DNA of 64,000 nt from CAYFZO01 sp965223735 (GTDB lineage Bacteria; Pseudomonadota; Gammaproteobacteria; Poriferisulfidales; Oxydemutatoraceae), in the NCBI GenBank assembly GCA_965223735.1, contig OZ245010.1, forward strand, positions 248,001-312,000, written 5' to 3'. Under the pieces are notes generated by a model that made no database searches, had not been told where the DNA came from, and worked only from the letters and a program-made list of their open reading frames with translations. Both the position numbers and the translations under genes were made by a program. Numbering within the stretch: position 1 is the stretch's first letter; each line of letters opens with the position of its first letter. Below are positions 17,554 through 25,679 of this stretch, piece by piece.

Positions 17554-18474
17554 TCATCGCGCGCGAGCTTGGGAACGAGATAGCCCGGCAGCAATGCCAC
17601 GACTTCCCGCATCAAGGCGCGCGCGCGTTTCGCTGACTTCAAAATGCGCCGTGCCCTGCACGCGGTCGAGCAGGTGCAGGTAATACGGCAGGATGCCGTT
17701 GTCGAAGCACCTGCGGCTCAGGTCGGCGAGCGTGCGGGCGTCGTCGTTCACGCCTTTGAGCAGCACTGCTTGGTTCAGCAACGTCGGCGCCGTGAGCCGT
17801 GCCGTCGCGCGCGCGACATCCGCCGCGATCTCCGCCGGATGATTGATATGAAAGACCACGAGGTAGCGTCCGGCATCATTTTCGCGGCGGCGGTTGAGCC
17901 ATTCGTACAGCTTGTCGTCGAGGCGCGACGGTACGACGATCGGCAGGCGGGTATGCAGGCGGATGCGTCGCACGTGAATGATGTCTTCGATGTGCCGACA
18001 CAACTCGATCAGGCGTGCGTTGATTAGGCTCAGCGGATCGCCGCCGCTCAAGATGACTTCCTCGGTGTCCGGGTTGCGCGCGATATAGCTGAGTGCGGCG
18101 TCGAGGTCGCGCCTGAGTGCATGTCTGGCGTAGGGAAAATGGCGGCGGAAGCAGTAGCGGCAGTGGATCGCGCAGGCGCCGGTGACGACCAGCAGCACCC
18201 GCCCATGATATTTATGCAGAACGCCGTCGCCGCGGCGTGCGCCGAGGTCGCCAACCGGGTCGGTGGTGTATCCGGGCGGGTGAAGAGTTTCATCAGCGAC
18301 CGGTAGCACTTGGCGCAGCAGCGGGTCGCCAGTGTCTCCCTTGCGAATACGTGTAAGATATGGGCGCGGCACCCGCAACGGAAAGTTTTGAATTTCCTGC
18401 ACCGACGGCAGTGCGTCGGTGTCGAGTTTGAGTTCGCGCAGAAGGTCGGCGACGCGGGTGACCGAGCGCCTCAA
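17554..18474 (-). CDS. epmB: EF-P beta-lysylation protein EpmB (lysine 2,3-aminomutase-like), 5' end disturbed
   Basis: Radical SAM/PLP enzyme that converts L-alpha-lysine to (R)-beta-lysine for attachment to EF-P. The SAM cluster motif is CAIHCRYC, followed by FRRHFPY; GGDPLS and the later PLP-lysine region fit the family. An upstream ATG at 18498 in the same frame reads MSND, then TGA (18484-18486), then QQELRRSV; family proteins often have Trp at about this place. The usable start is then a TTG at 18474. Either a nonsense change or a sequencing error removed the normal start. Divergent from efp with a 59-bp gap. Confidence 0.9.
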   Translation of the reverse strand: MRRSVTRVADLLRELKLDTDALPSVQEIQNFPLRVPRPYLTRIRKGDTGDPLLRQVLPVADETLHPPGYTTDPVGDLGARRGDGVLHKYHGRVLLVVTGACAIHCRYCFRRHFPYARHALRRDLDAALSYIARNPDTEEVILSGGDPLSLINARLIELCRHIEDIIHVRRIRLHTRLPIVVPSRLDDKLYEWLNRRRENDAGRYLVVFHINHPAEIAADVARATARLTAPTLLNQAVLLKGVNDDARTLADLSRRCFDNGILPYYLHLLDRVQGTAHFEVSETRARLDAGSRGIAAGLSRSQARAR

Positions 18475-18557
18475 TTCCTGTTGTCAGTCATTGCTCATCA
18501 AGTGTAATATGCCCAGTTTCCGATTCGCATTCATTAAACCTCGCGGGGAAGGGCGCG

Positions 18558-19124
18558 ATGCCTAGTTATAGCACCAATGAATTCAGGGGCGGCCTCAAAG
18601 TCATAGTCGATGGAGAGCCGCACGAGCTCATCGAGAACGAGTTTGTAAAACCAGGCAAGGGACAGGCTTTCAACCGCGTGAAGCTGAGGAACCTGATCAC
18701 GCAGCGCGTGCTCGACCGGACTTATAAATCGGGTGAAAGCGTCGAGGCTGCCGACGTGATGGAACTTGAATTGCAGTACCTGTATAACGACGGCAACGAG
18801 TGGCACTTTATGAACCCGGAGAGTTACGATCAACATTCGGCGCCCGAAAGCGTCGTCGGCGACGCGAGGTATTGGCTGAAGGAGCAGGACAAATGCGTGG
18901 TGGTGCTATACAACGGCGCATTGATCGCAGTCGAGCCGCCGGGTTTTGTCGAGCTCAAAGTGACCGAGACCGACCCGGGCGTGCGCGGCGATACCGCAAC
19001 CGGCGGTAGTAAACAGGCGCTGCTCGAAACCGGCGCGTCGGTAAAAGTGCCGCTGTTCATCGAGGAAGGCGAGACGCTTCGCATCAACACTCGCACCGGT
19101 GAATACGTCGGCCGCGTGAAGTAG
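18558..19124 (+). CDS. efp: Translation elongation factor P
   Basis: 188 residues, the standard EF-P length. EF-P relieves ribosome stalling at polyproline. The modification loop NEFVKPGKGQAF places Lys34 at the tip; with epmA and epmB beside it, this lysine is expected to be beta-lysylated. Three beta-barrel domains are expected and the ending (ETLRINTRTGEYVGRVK) is typical. epmA follows after 17 bp in the same direction. Confidence 0.98.
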   Translation: MPSYSTNEFRGGLKVIVDGEPHELIENEFVKPGKGQAFNRVKLRNLITQRVLDRTYKSGESVEAADVMELELQYLYNDGNEWHFMNPESYDQHSAPESVVGDARYWLKEQDKCVVVLYNGALIAVEPPGFVELKVTETDPGVRGDTATGGSKQALLETGASVKVPLFIEEGETLRINTRTGEYVGRVK

Positions 19125-19141
19125 CCTGTCGCGCCGCACCG

Positions 19142-20047
19142 GTGGAGCCGCCGTTTCTTCATCTGCGCGCCGAGGCGCTCGCGGCGATCCGTGGCTTCCT
19201 TGACGCACGCGGGGTGCTCGAAGTCGAGACCTCGTGTCTCGAATCGGCGCCGGTCAGCGATCCGCAGATTGAGCCGATCGCGGCGAACGGCCGCTATCTG
19301 CGCGTGTCGCCGGAATTTGCGATGAAGCGCCTGCTCGCCGTCGGCAGCGGCGACATCTACCAGATCGGCAAGGTCTTTCGCGCGCACGAGACCGGCGCAT
19401 TGCACAACCCCGAGTTTACGATGCTCGAATGGTATCGCTGCGGCTGGAATTACCGCCGCCTGATGGACGAGACCGACGAATTGCTGCACCGGCTGTTCGG
19501 CCTGTGCGGCGTTTTTCCCGATTCCGACGTTGTTTCCTGCCGTGAGATCTTTGCCGATGCGTTGGGGGTGGATCTATGGTGCGACGGTGCGGAGGCGCTG
19601 ATCGAAAAGGCGCGCGAGGCGGGTTTTGTCACCTGCGCCGATCGCGGCGACGCGCTGGACTGTCTGACGGATGAAATTGCGCGCACGCGCTTCTGCGATG
19701 ACCGGCTGACCTTCGTCGGCGGTTACCCGCCTGAGCAGGCGTTGCTCGCGCGTGTTACCGAAGGCGTCGCCGAGCGCTTTGAGGTTTACCTCGGTCCGGT
19801 CGAGTTGGTGAATGGTTACACCGAATTGAACGACGCCGGTGAGTGCCGCCGCTTTTCGGCGGATAACGACCGCCGCAGCGAGATCGGCAGGCCGTGGCGG
19901 GGTGTCGGCGAGGCGCTGCTGAATGCGTTTGAGCAGGGATTGCCCGATTGCGCCGGCGCGTCGCTCGGGTTGGACCGCGTGCTGATGTGCATGACCGGCA
20001 CCGCCGATGTTGCCGCGACGCTCGCTTTTGATTGGGACGATGCCTGA
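19142..20047 (+). CDS. epmA: EF-P--(R)-beta-lysine ligase EpmA
   Basis: 301-residue class II lysyl-tRNA synthetase paralogue (GenX/PoxA/YjeA) lacking the anticodon-binding domain. It activates (R)-beta-lysine and transfers it to Lys34 of EF-P. Motif 2 (VFRAHETGALHNPEFTMLEW) and motif 3 (GASLGLDRVLM) are present. The start is GTG 19142 and the alignment begins straight away. It overlaps the next gene by 8 bp. Confidence 0.96.
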   Translation: MEPPFLHLRAEALAAIRGFLDARGVLEVETSCLESAPVSDPQIEPIAANGRYLRVSPEFAMKRLLAVGSGDIYQIGKVFRAHETGALHNPEFTMLEWYRCGWNYRRLMDETDELLHRLFGLCGVFPDSDVVSCREIFADALGVDLWCDGAEALIEKAREAGFVTCADRGDALDCLTDEIARTRFCDDRLTFVGGYPPEQALLARVTEGVAERFEVYLGPVELVNGYTELNDAGECRRFSADNDRRSEIGRPWRGVGEALLNAFEQGLPDCAGASLGLDRVLMCMTGTADVAATLAFDWDDA

Positions 20048-20492
20048 GCCGGTCGCGTCGGTGTTGTTCGTCTGTTCGCAGAACGTCTGCCGCTCGATCG
20101 CGGCCGAGATGGTGTTCCGTTATCTCGTCGGCAATGGCGGGCTTACGGTGAAGATTGATTCGGCGGGTACTCATGCCTCGCCGGGCTGCCTGCCGGACCC
20201 GAAGTTGTGCGCGGCCGCGGCGTTGCGCGGCTATGACCTGTCGGGGCTGCGATCGCGCCCCCTCGGCGACGATGACTGCACGCGGTTTGATCTGATCCTC
20301 GCCGCCGACAGGGACAATCAGCTGTTCGTGCAGGCGCTGGATACGCGCGTGCGCGTCGGCTTGCTGATGGAGTATTCACGTGCGTTTGACCGAAAAGAAG
20401 TGTTGTTCCCGCAGGGGGAGCGGGGTTACGACGCGATGCTCGACTGCATTGAAGACGCCTGCCTGGGGCTTTATACCCGCCTGGCCAGGTGA
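20040..20492 (+). CDS. Low-molecular-weight protein tyrosine phosphatase-like protein
   Basis: 150 residues from ATG 20040, which lies in the end of epmA (8-bp overlap). The N-terminal VCSQNVCRS gives the P-loop Cx5R signature (C12, R18), with Gln where most members have Gly. The C-terminal general-acid motif DPY is not seen: the matching stretch reads LFPQGERGYDAM. Catalysis may therefore be weak, or it may be an ArsC-like or binding-only member. Confidence 0.8.
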   Translation: MPEPVASVLFVCSQNVCRSIAAEMVFRYLVGNGGLTVKIDSAGTHASPGCLPDPKLCAAAALRGYDLSGLRSRPLGDDDCTRFDLILAADRDNQLFVQALDTRVRVGLLMEYSRAFDRKEVLFPQGERGYDAMLDCIEDACLGLYTRLAR

Positions 20493-20512
20493 ACAGTCCG
20501 CATCGGCGGGGC

Positions 20513-20971
20513 TCACAATCGGGTCGAGTTCGGCTTCCCCTTATAGATTTCGTCCGGGTTAAACACTTTTTCGGTTTCGATCTGTTTCAGGGCAATGGTT
20601 TTTTCCCCGACCGGGATTTCGCGGTAAAAGCACGAGCGGTAGCCGACATGGCAACTGGCGCCGCCGCTGACCTCGACGCGCAGCCACACAGCGTCCTGGT
20701 CGTCGTCGATCAGTATCTGCCGTACCCGCTGGATCAGGCCGCTGGTCGCGCCTTTGCGCCACAGCGTCTTGCGGCTGCGGCTCCAGTAATGAGCTTCGCC
20801 GGTTTCGATGGTTTTCAGCAGGGCGTTGCGGTTCATGTAAGCGTGCATCAGCACCTCGCCGCTCGCATGGTCGGTGGCGACGACCGGGATCAACCCGTCT
20901 TCGTCGAATTTCGGCGCGAGTTCCAAGCCTTCCTCGACTTGTTTGACGCTTTTGCGCTGGGCGAATGGCAT
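20513..20971 (-). CDS. hisI: Phosphoribosyl-AMP cyclohydrolase
   Basis: 152 residues; third step of histidine synthesis, opening the adenine ring of PR-AMP. Family signatures are HYWSRSRKTLWRKGATSG and the zinc and magnesium-binding stretch DDDQDAVWLRVE followed by SCHVGYRSCFYR. It stands apart from other his genes. The upstream region carries a sequence matching the end of the tnpB element at 28.3 kb (see 20993-21023). Confidence 0.96.
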   Translation of the reverse strand: MPFAQRKSVKQVEEGLELAPKFDEDGLIPVVATDHASGEVLMHAYMNRNALLKTIETGEAHYWSRSRKTLWRKGATSGLIQRVRQILIDDDQDAVWLRVEVSGGASCHVGYRSCFYREIPVGEKTIALKQIETEKVFNPDEIYKGKPNSTRL

Positions 20972-20992
20972 GGCTTTATGTTCAAGTCCCCG

Positions 20993-21023
20993 TGTGGACT
21001 TAAGTATATAAGTCCCTTATCTT
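20993..21023. repeat. Solitary sequence resembling the tnpB element end, upstream of hisI
   Basis: On the minus strand, AAGATAAGGGACTTATATAC and the following TTAAGTCCACA match the left end and flank of the tnpB element (28292-28322) at about 27 of 31 positions. GGACTTA...TAAGTCC within it can also pair with itself. No transposase or second end was found beside it. It may be a relic end, a MITE fragment or a shared promoter-like sequence. Confidence 0.5.
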
Positions 21024-21030
21024 ACCCGTT

Positions 21031-21258
21031 TTATTTGCGCGCTTTCGGCGGCGGCACCGGGTCAATCCCTCCGGCGGCGAATGGATGGCAGCGGGCGAGC
21101 CGCAGCAGGGTCAGCCGCAGGCCGCGGATCGTGCCGTGCTTTTCCAAAGCTTCGAGTGCGTAGTCCGAGCAGGTCGGCTCAAATCGGCAGTGGCGTCCGA
21201 CAAAGGGGCGTAAAGTCCATTGGTAAGTTTTGACGAAGCCGACGAGCAGGCGCTTCAC
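21031..21258 (-). CDS. yidD: Membrane protein insertion efficiency factor YidD
   Basis: 75 residues starting at GTG 21258. YidD aids insertion of inner-membrane proteins with YidC/Sec. Family signature residues are seen: YQWTLRPFVGRHCRFEPTCSDYALEALEKHG with RCHPF near the end (quoted in parts: RFEPTCSDY and CHPFAAGG). Its start overlaps the stop of the small chimeric frame by GTGA. It is not near rpmH/rnpA here. Confidence 0.93.
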   Translation of the reverse strand: MKRLLVGFVKTYQWTLRPFVGRHCRFEPTCSDYALEALEKHGTIRGLRLTLLRLARCHPFAAGGIDPVPPPKARK

Positions 21259-21419
21259 GGCGATTTCCGGCGCCAGCGGGTTTCGCCGTCGCGGTCCTCA
21301 AGCATGAGGTCCGTAGCGCTCAATTCGCCACGGGTCAATTCAAGGCGGCAGCGGCGTCCGGCAAAGGGGCGCAAAGTTCGTTGGTAAGTCCTGGCGAGGC
21401 CGACGAGCAGGCGCTTCAC
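21255..21419 (-). pseudogene. Chimeric 54-codon ORF: yidD start fused to cysS end by tandem duplication
   Basis: A 161-bp tandem duplication covers the cysS/yidD junction. The duplicated frame begins at GTG 21419 (overlapping the cysS stop by GTGA) with a YidD-like N-terminus (VKRLLVGLARTYQRTLRPFAG), loses the YidD cysteine motif, and continues into a CysS-like C-terminus (LEDRDGETRWRRKSP). It stops at 21255-21257, overlapping the real yidD GTG. Function is not expected, but translational coupling from cysS to yidD would be preserved. Confidence 0.78.
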
Positions 21420-22750
21420 GGCGATTTCCGGCGCCAGCGGGTTTTGCCGTCGCGGTCCTCAAGTATGACACCCGCGTCGCTCAATTCCCTGCGGATGCTG
21501 TCGGCGGCGCCAAAGTCTTTATCAAGGCGCGCCTGTTCGCGTTCCCGGATCAGGGTTTCAATCCGCTTGTCGTCGAGGGTACCTGCCGCCGGTGTCCATT
21601 TGAACCATGCGTCGGGGTCTTCGCGCAGCAGGCCGAGCATCGCCGCCGAAGCACGCAATGCGGCGCCGCTGAGTTGGTGCATCGCGGCGATCGCCCGCGG
21701 CGTGTTTAGGTCGTCGCGCAATGCTTCGAGCACTGCGTCGGCGGGACCGGACTCGTTGGCGCCGCGGTCGCCGTCGCGCAGGCGGCGGTACCATTTGTTG
21801 AGCGTCTGTCCGGCTTCCTCCAGGCCGCGCGGCGACCAGTCGAGCGGTTTGCGGTAATGCGTGTTCAGCAGCGCGAGGCGTATGGTTTCGCCGTGGAAGC
21901 GTGTGAGCGAGTCGGCGAGCGTCGTGAAGTTGCCGCGCGACTTCGCCATTTTCTCGCCGTCAACGGTGATATAACCGTTGTGCACCCAGTAGCGGGCGAA
22001 GTGTTCGTGTCCGTAGGTGCAGCGGCTCTGTGCGATCTCATTCTCATGGTGGGGAAAGACCAGGTCCTGTCCGCCGCCGTGGATATCGATGACTTCGCCG
22101 AGATGTGTCAAGGCCATCGCCGAACATTCAAGATGCCAGCCGGGGCGTCCGCGGCCCCACGGGCTGTTCCAGCCGGGTTGCTGTTGCGACGACGGTTTCC
22201 ACAGCACAAAATCCGTCGGGTCTTTTTTGTAAGGCGCAACTTCGACGCGCGCGCCGGCGATCATGTCGTCGCGGTTGCGCTTTGACAGGCGTCCGTAGTC
22301 GCGCATCGCCGACACTTCAAACAGCACATGGTTTTCGGCCTCATACGCGTGTCCGTTTTCGACAAGGCGTTTGATCATCGCGATCATTTGGGGGATATGG
22401 TCGGTGGCTTTCGGCTCGACGGTCGGTTCGAGCACGTTCAGCTTCGCAATGTCGTCGTGAAAGTCGCGTGTGTATTGCGCGGCGACCTCGGCGACGTCGC
22501 GGCCGCTTTCGGCTGCGGCTTTGATGATCTTGTCGTCAATGTCGGTGATGTTGCGTGCGTAGGCGACGTTCGTGTAATGCAGTTTGAGCAGGCGGAGCAG
22601 GGTGTCGAAAACGACGATCGGGCGCGCGTTGCCAATATGGATGCGGTTATAGACCGTTGGCCCGCACACGTACATCGTGACCCGGGCCGCGTCGCCCGGC
22701 GTGAACGTCTCGCGTCCGGCGGACAAGGTGTTGAACAGCTGGATGCTCAT
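21416..22750 (-). CDS. cysS: Cysteinyl-tRNA synthetase
   Basis: 444 residues, class I synthetase charging tRNA-Cys. Zinc ligand region CGPTVYNRIHIGN carries the HIGH-type motif (HIGN), WHLECSAM holds the second zinc Cys, FPHHENEIAQS the His, and KMAKSRGN the KMSKS motif. Slightly shorter than the E. coli protein. Its 3' end is copied downstream in the chimeric ORF at 21255-21419. Confidence 0.97.
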   Translation of the reverse strand: MSIQLFNTLSAGRETFTPGDAARVTMYVCGPTVYNRIHIGNARPIVVFDTLLRLLKLHYTNVAYARNITDIDDKIIKAAAESGRDVAEVAAQYTRDFHDDIAKLNVLEPTVEPKATDHIPQMIAMIKRLVENGHAYEAENHVLFEVSAMRDYGRLSKRNRDDMIAGARVEVAPYKKDPTDFVLWKPSSQQQPGWNSPWGRGRPGWHLECSAMALTHLGEVIDIHGGGQDLVFPHHENEIAQSRCTYGHEHFARYWVHNGYITVDGEKMAKSRGNFTTLADSLTRFHGETIRLALLNTHYRKPLDWSPRGLEEAGQTLNKWYRRLRDGDRGANESGPADAVLEALRDDLNTPRAIAAMHQLSGAALRASAAMLGLLREDPDAWFKWTPAAGTLDDKRIETLIREREQARLDKDFGAADSIRRELSDAGVILEDRDGKTRWRRKSP

Positions 22751-22787
22751 CGGTTTTGCTGCCGGACGGACACCTCGCCCGGTGTGT

Positions 22788-25250
22788 TCAATCCCGGTCG
22801 GTCGGCGTAACCTTGGTTTCCACCTGGGTCAGGTGACTGGGTTTGGAAAACCTCGGCGACGGATACGCGGAGGGTTTGTTCTGCCGGGCGTTGTCCGGCG
22901 CCGCCTCCGAAGCTGCCTTGGAGATGGATCCCGGCGTCGGCCTTGTCAGTCCCGGCGCTGTTTCCGGCGGTTTGCCTTCGTCGCCGGGTTTCGGGCCGGG
23001 GTCCGGGGTTGATTTCGAGGCCGAGGGAGTGAATGAAGGTGTTGCCGGAGCGGTCGGCCGGTTCCCGGCGGGACTGGCCGCGCCCCCTGTGTCTTTGTCG
23101 ATGGTTGCGCCATGACCAGCGTCGCCGGTCTTTGAGGGCGTGTCGGCCGGGAGCGTCGGCATCGGCGGTGTGAAGACGGTGCTGCCGGTCGGCGAATTCG
23201 GCGCGTGCGGTTGGTCGGCGACATGCGCCGGCGGTTGCTCTGTGATGTGCGCGGGCGGCGTCATCGCGCGGTTGCCGTGCGTCTGCCGCGCGGAATTCGT
23301 TGCCGACGCCGTTGCGGATGTCGGCGGGCGTCGCCTTGAGGAGGATGGTTGCTGGCCTTTGCGTGTGCGCCTGAATTCCCGGTGTTGCGATTTTCCGGTC
23401 GTTGCCTCGCCGCCTGCGGTTCTCTGGTCGTGTCTTCTGCCGGGGGTTTGTGAACGGCCGCTTTCCCGCGGCGGAGACTGTTGCGGGTGCCGGTCCTGCG
23501 AACGGCCGCGGCGGCGTCCGCCGCGACGGCGCCTGTGCCGGCCGCTTTCGTCGCGCTCACTTTCGGCTTCCTCTGGTTGTTTTCTTAGAAAAGATGCAAC
23601 CCACGTCAGCAGTGAATTGCGGCCGCCGGCCGCTTTTTTCCGGTCCATGAAGCCGACTGCGGGACCGACTGCCGGCTTTTCACCCGTGCCGCCGGTCCGG
23701 TTGTGCGTGTCCGGCAATGCGGGTTTGCGCTCGGTCGCCATCTCGTAACTGGGCTTGTTACGGTTTTCCCGATCGTCGATGCGGTACCGTCTTATCTGAA
23801 AGTGCGGTGTCTCCATCTGGGAGTCGGGCACAATCGTCAATTCAACGCCGTGGTGGTTTTCGATCTCGTTGATTTTGTCGCGCTTCTCGTTCAGCAGAAA
23901 GCTTGCGGTTTTGATCGGCAACTGCGCCACTACACGGCCGCTTTTTCCCTTGATCGCTTCCTCCTCCATCATGCGCAATGTCGCGAGCGCGCTTGATTCC
24001 AGTGTGCGGATGAAGCCTTTGCCGTTGCAGCGGAGGCAGATCGTGTGGCTGGATTCGCCGAGCGACGGGCGCAGGCGCTGGCGCGACATTTCAAGCAGGC
24101 CGAAGCGTGAGATCCGTTCAAATTGCACGCGCGCCTGATCCTCGCACATTGCCTGGTGCAGGCGGGTTTCGACCGTCTTGCGGTTGGTGACCGACAGCAT
24201 GTCGATGAAATCAATCACGATCAGGCCGCCGAGGTCGCGCAGGCGCAGTTGCAACGCGATCTCTTCGACGGCTTCGAGATTCGTGTTCAGCGCGGTCTCC
24301 TCGATGTTGCTGCTGCGGGTCGCTTTGCCGGAGTTGATGTCGATTGAGAGCAGGGCTTCGGTGCGGTCAAATATGACCGACCCGCCCGAAGGTAAAGTGA
24401 TTTCGCGGTCAAAAGCCGTCTCGATCTGGCTTTCAATATGGTAGCGGTTGAACAGCGGCACCGGTTCCTGGTACAGCTTCAACTTGCCCAAGTGCTGCGG
24501 CATCATCAGTTTGATGAAGTCGCGGGCGTCGGCGAATATCTTTTCATCGTCAACCACGATCTCTTCGGTGTCGTCGCTGAAATGGTCTCGAAGCGTACAG
24601 ATGACGAGGTTGCTCTCTTCGTACACCAGAAATGGGGCAGGGCGGCTCTTGGCAGCGGCGACGATCGAGTTCCACAGGTTCCTGAGGTAGTCGAGGTCGT
24701 GTTGCAATAATTTGATGTCGCGTCCGGCGCCTTCGGTGCGGATAATCACGCCTTCCTCGTCGCGGACTTCGAGTTGCGAGAGAGTCCGGCGTGTGGTGTC
24801 GCGCTCTTTTTCGTTCATCCGGCGCGACACGCCGCCGGCGCGGGGGCTGTTGGGCATCAGCACCAGATAGCGCCCGGCGAGGCTGATGAAAGTAGTGAGC
24901 GCGGCGCCCTTGCCGCCGTGGCCTTCACGTTGAACCTGTACCAGCAACGCCTGCCCCTGCTGCAGGGACTTGGCGATTGCCGAAGAACTGTTGCGGCCGC
25001 CGGCCGCTTTGTTTTTGAAATAGGCCTGCGATATTTCCCGGAACGGGAGAAATCCGTGTTTGGGATCGCCGTAATCTACAAATACAGCATCGAGCCCGGG
25101 CTCAATGCGGGTAATGACGCCTTTGTAAATGTTGCCTTTCTTTCGCCCGGCCGATGAGGTCTCGATATCCAGGTCGATCAGTTTCTGGCCATCTACGATG
25201 GCTACGCGCAACTCCTCTTCCTGGGTTGCGTTGATAAGTATTTTTTTCAT
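22788..25250 (-). CDS. rne: Ribonuclease E
   Basis: 820 residues. Endonuclease and scaffold of the RNA degradosome. The catalytic N-terminal half shows an S1 domain, SIDINSGKAT and VIDFIDM (the two metal-binding Asp) and the zinc-link CLRC. At about residue 545-560 LLTWVASFLRK looks like the membrane-anchoring helix, followed by Arg-rich RHRRRRGGRRRGRSQ and a Pro/Thr-rich disordered tail of about 250 residues. The peptide KAAGGRNS occurs twice, from an exact 20-bp DNA repeat at 23617-23636 and 24991-25010. Confidence 0.96.
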   Translation of the reverse strand: MKKILINATQEEELRVAIVDGQKLIDLDIETSSAGRKKGNIYKGVITRIEPGLDAVFVDYGDPKHGFLPFREISQAYFKNKAAGGRNSSSAIAKSLQQGQALLVQVQREGHGGKGAALTTFISLAGRYLVLMPNSPRAGGVSRRMNEKERDTTRRTLSQLEVRDEEGVIIRTEGAGRDIKLLQHDLDYLRNLWNSIVAAAKSRPAPFLVYEESNLVICTLRDHFSDDTEEIVVDDEKIFADARDFIKLMMPQHLGKLKLYQEPVPLFNRYHIESQIETAFDREITLPSGGSVIFDRTEALLSIDINSGKATRSSNIEETALNTNLEAVEEIALQLRLRDLGGLIVIDFIDMLSVTNRKTVETRLHQAMCEDQARVQFERISRFGLLEMSRQRLRPSLGESSHTICLRCNGKGFIRTLESSALATLRMMEEEAIKGKSGRVVAQLPIKTASFLLNEKRDKINEIENHHGVELTIVPDSQMETPHFQIRRYRIDDRENRNKPSYEMATERKPALPDTHNRTGGTGEKPAVGPAVGFMDRKKAAGGRNSLLTWVASFLRKQPEEAESERDESGRHRRRRGGRRRGRSQDRHPQQSPPRESGRSQTPGRRHDQRTAGGEATTGKSQHREFRRTRKGQQPSSSRRRPPTSATASATNSARQTHGNRAMTPPAHITEQPPAHVADQPHAPNSPTGSTVFTPPMPTLPADTPSKTGDAGHGATIDKDTGGAASPAGNRPTAPATPSFTPSASKSTPDPGPKPGDEGKPPETAPGLTRPTPGSISKAASEAAPDNARQNKPSAYPSPRFSKPSHLTQVETKVTPTDRD

Positions 25251-25679
25251 TGCGTTCCCTGATGAATTCAGTGGTCCGAATGAGTGCTTGCAAAACCGCG
25301 TGCGGGGCCTGTGGTAAATAAGCCTGGGCCGTGCATATAGAGATATTCGCCGTGCGTGCGAAAGAGCCGGCGGATAAGCGGAATGGATTATATGAAGCTG
25401 TCGTCATTCGAAAATCGGTTATTCGTTTTGATCAGTGCCCGCATTTAACTCTTGGCGTTGTGCCGTTCCGTGTGCGTTGCACTCGATACATTCGGTTGAA
25501 ACCATGGCGCCGCTTACTTGTCCAACAAGGCCGGTTTGCAGTCGGGCTGTGCCCATGCTCTTGATCCGGGTGTGAGCGTTCCGCCATGGTCGCCGTCGGT
25601 GCGACGTTTATCACGCCGCAGATATCGGTACAGTATATCATTGATTTTTCACAGAGGTAAACATCCGCATGAGGCCCGC
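25251..25679. promoter_or_regulatory. 429-bp divergent region between rne and rluC; likely long rne leader
   Basis: No gene is recognised here. In enterobacteria rne and rluC are also divergent, and rne has a long 5' UTR through which RNase E controls its own mRNA. The same arrangement here makes a leader of that type likely, but no specific hairpin was established from sequence. Confidence 0.45.

Noticed and set aside
18484..18486. TGA read as tryptophan in epmB as a recoded genome
   Set aside because: TGA ends many intact genes in this window (for example cysS, uvrC, ccmC) at expected lengths, so recoding is not supported; a point change is simpler.
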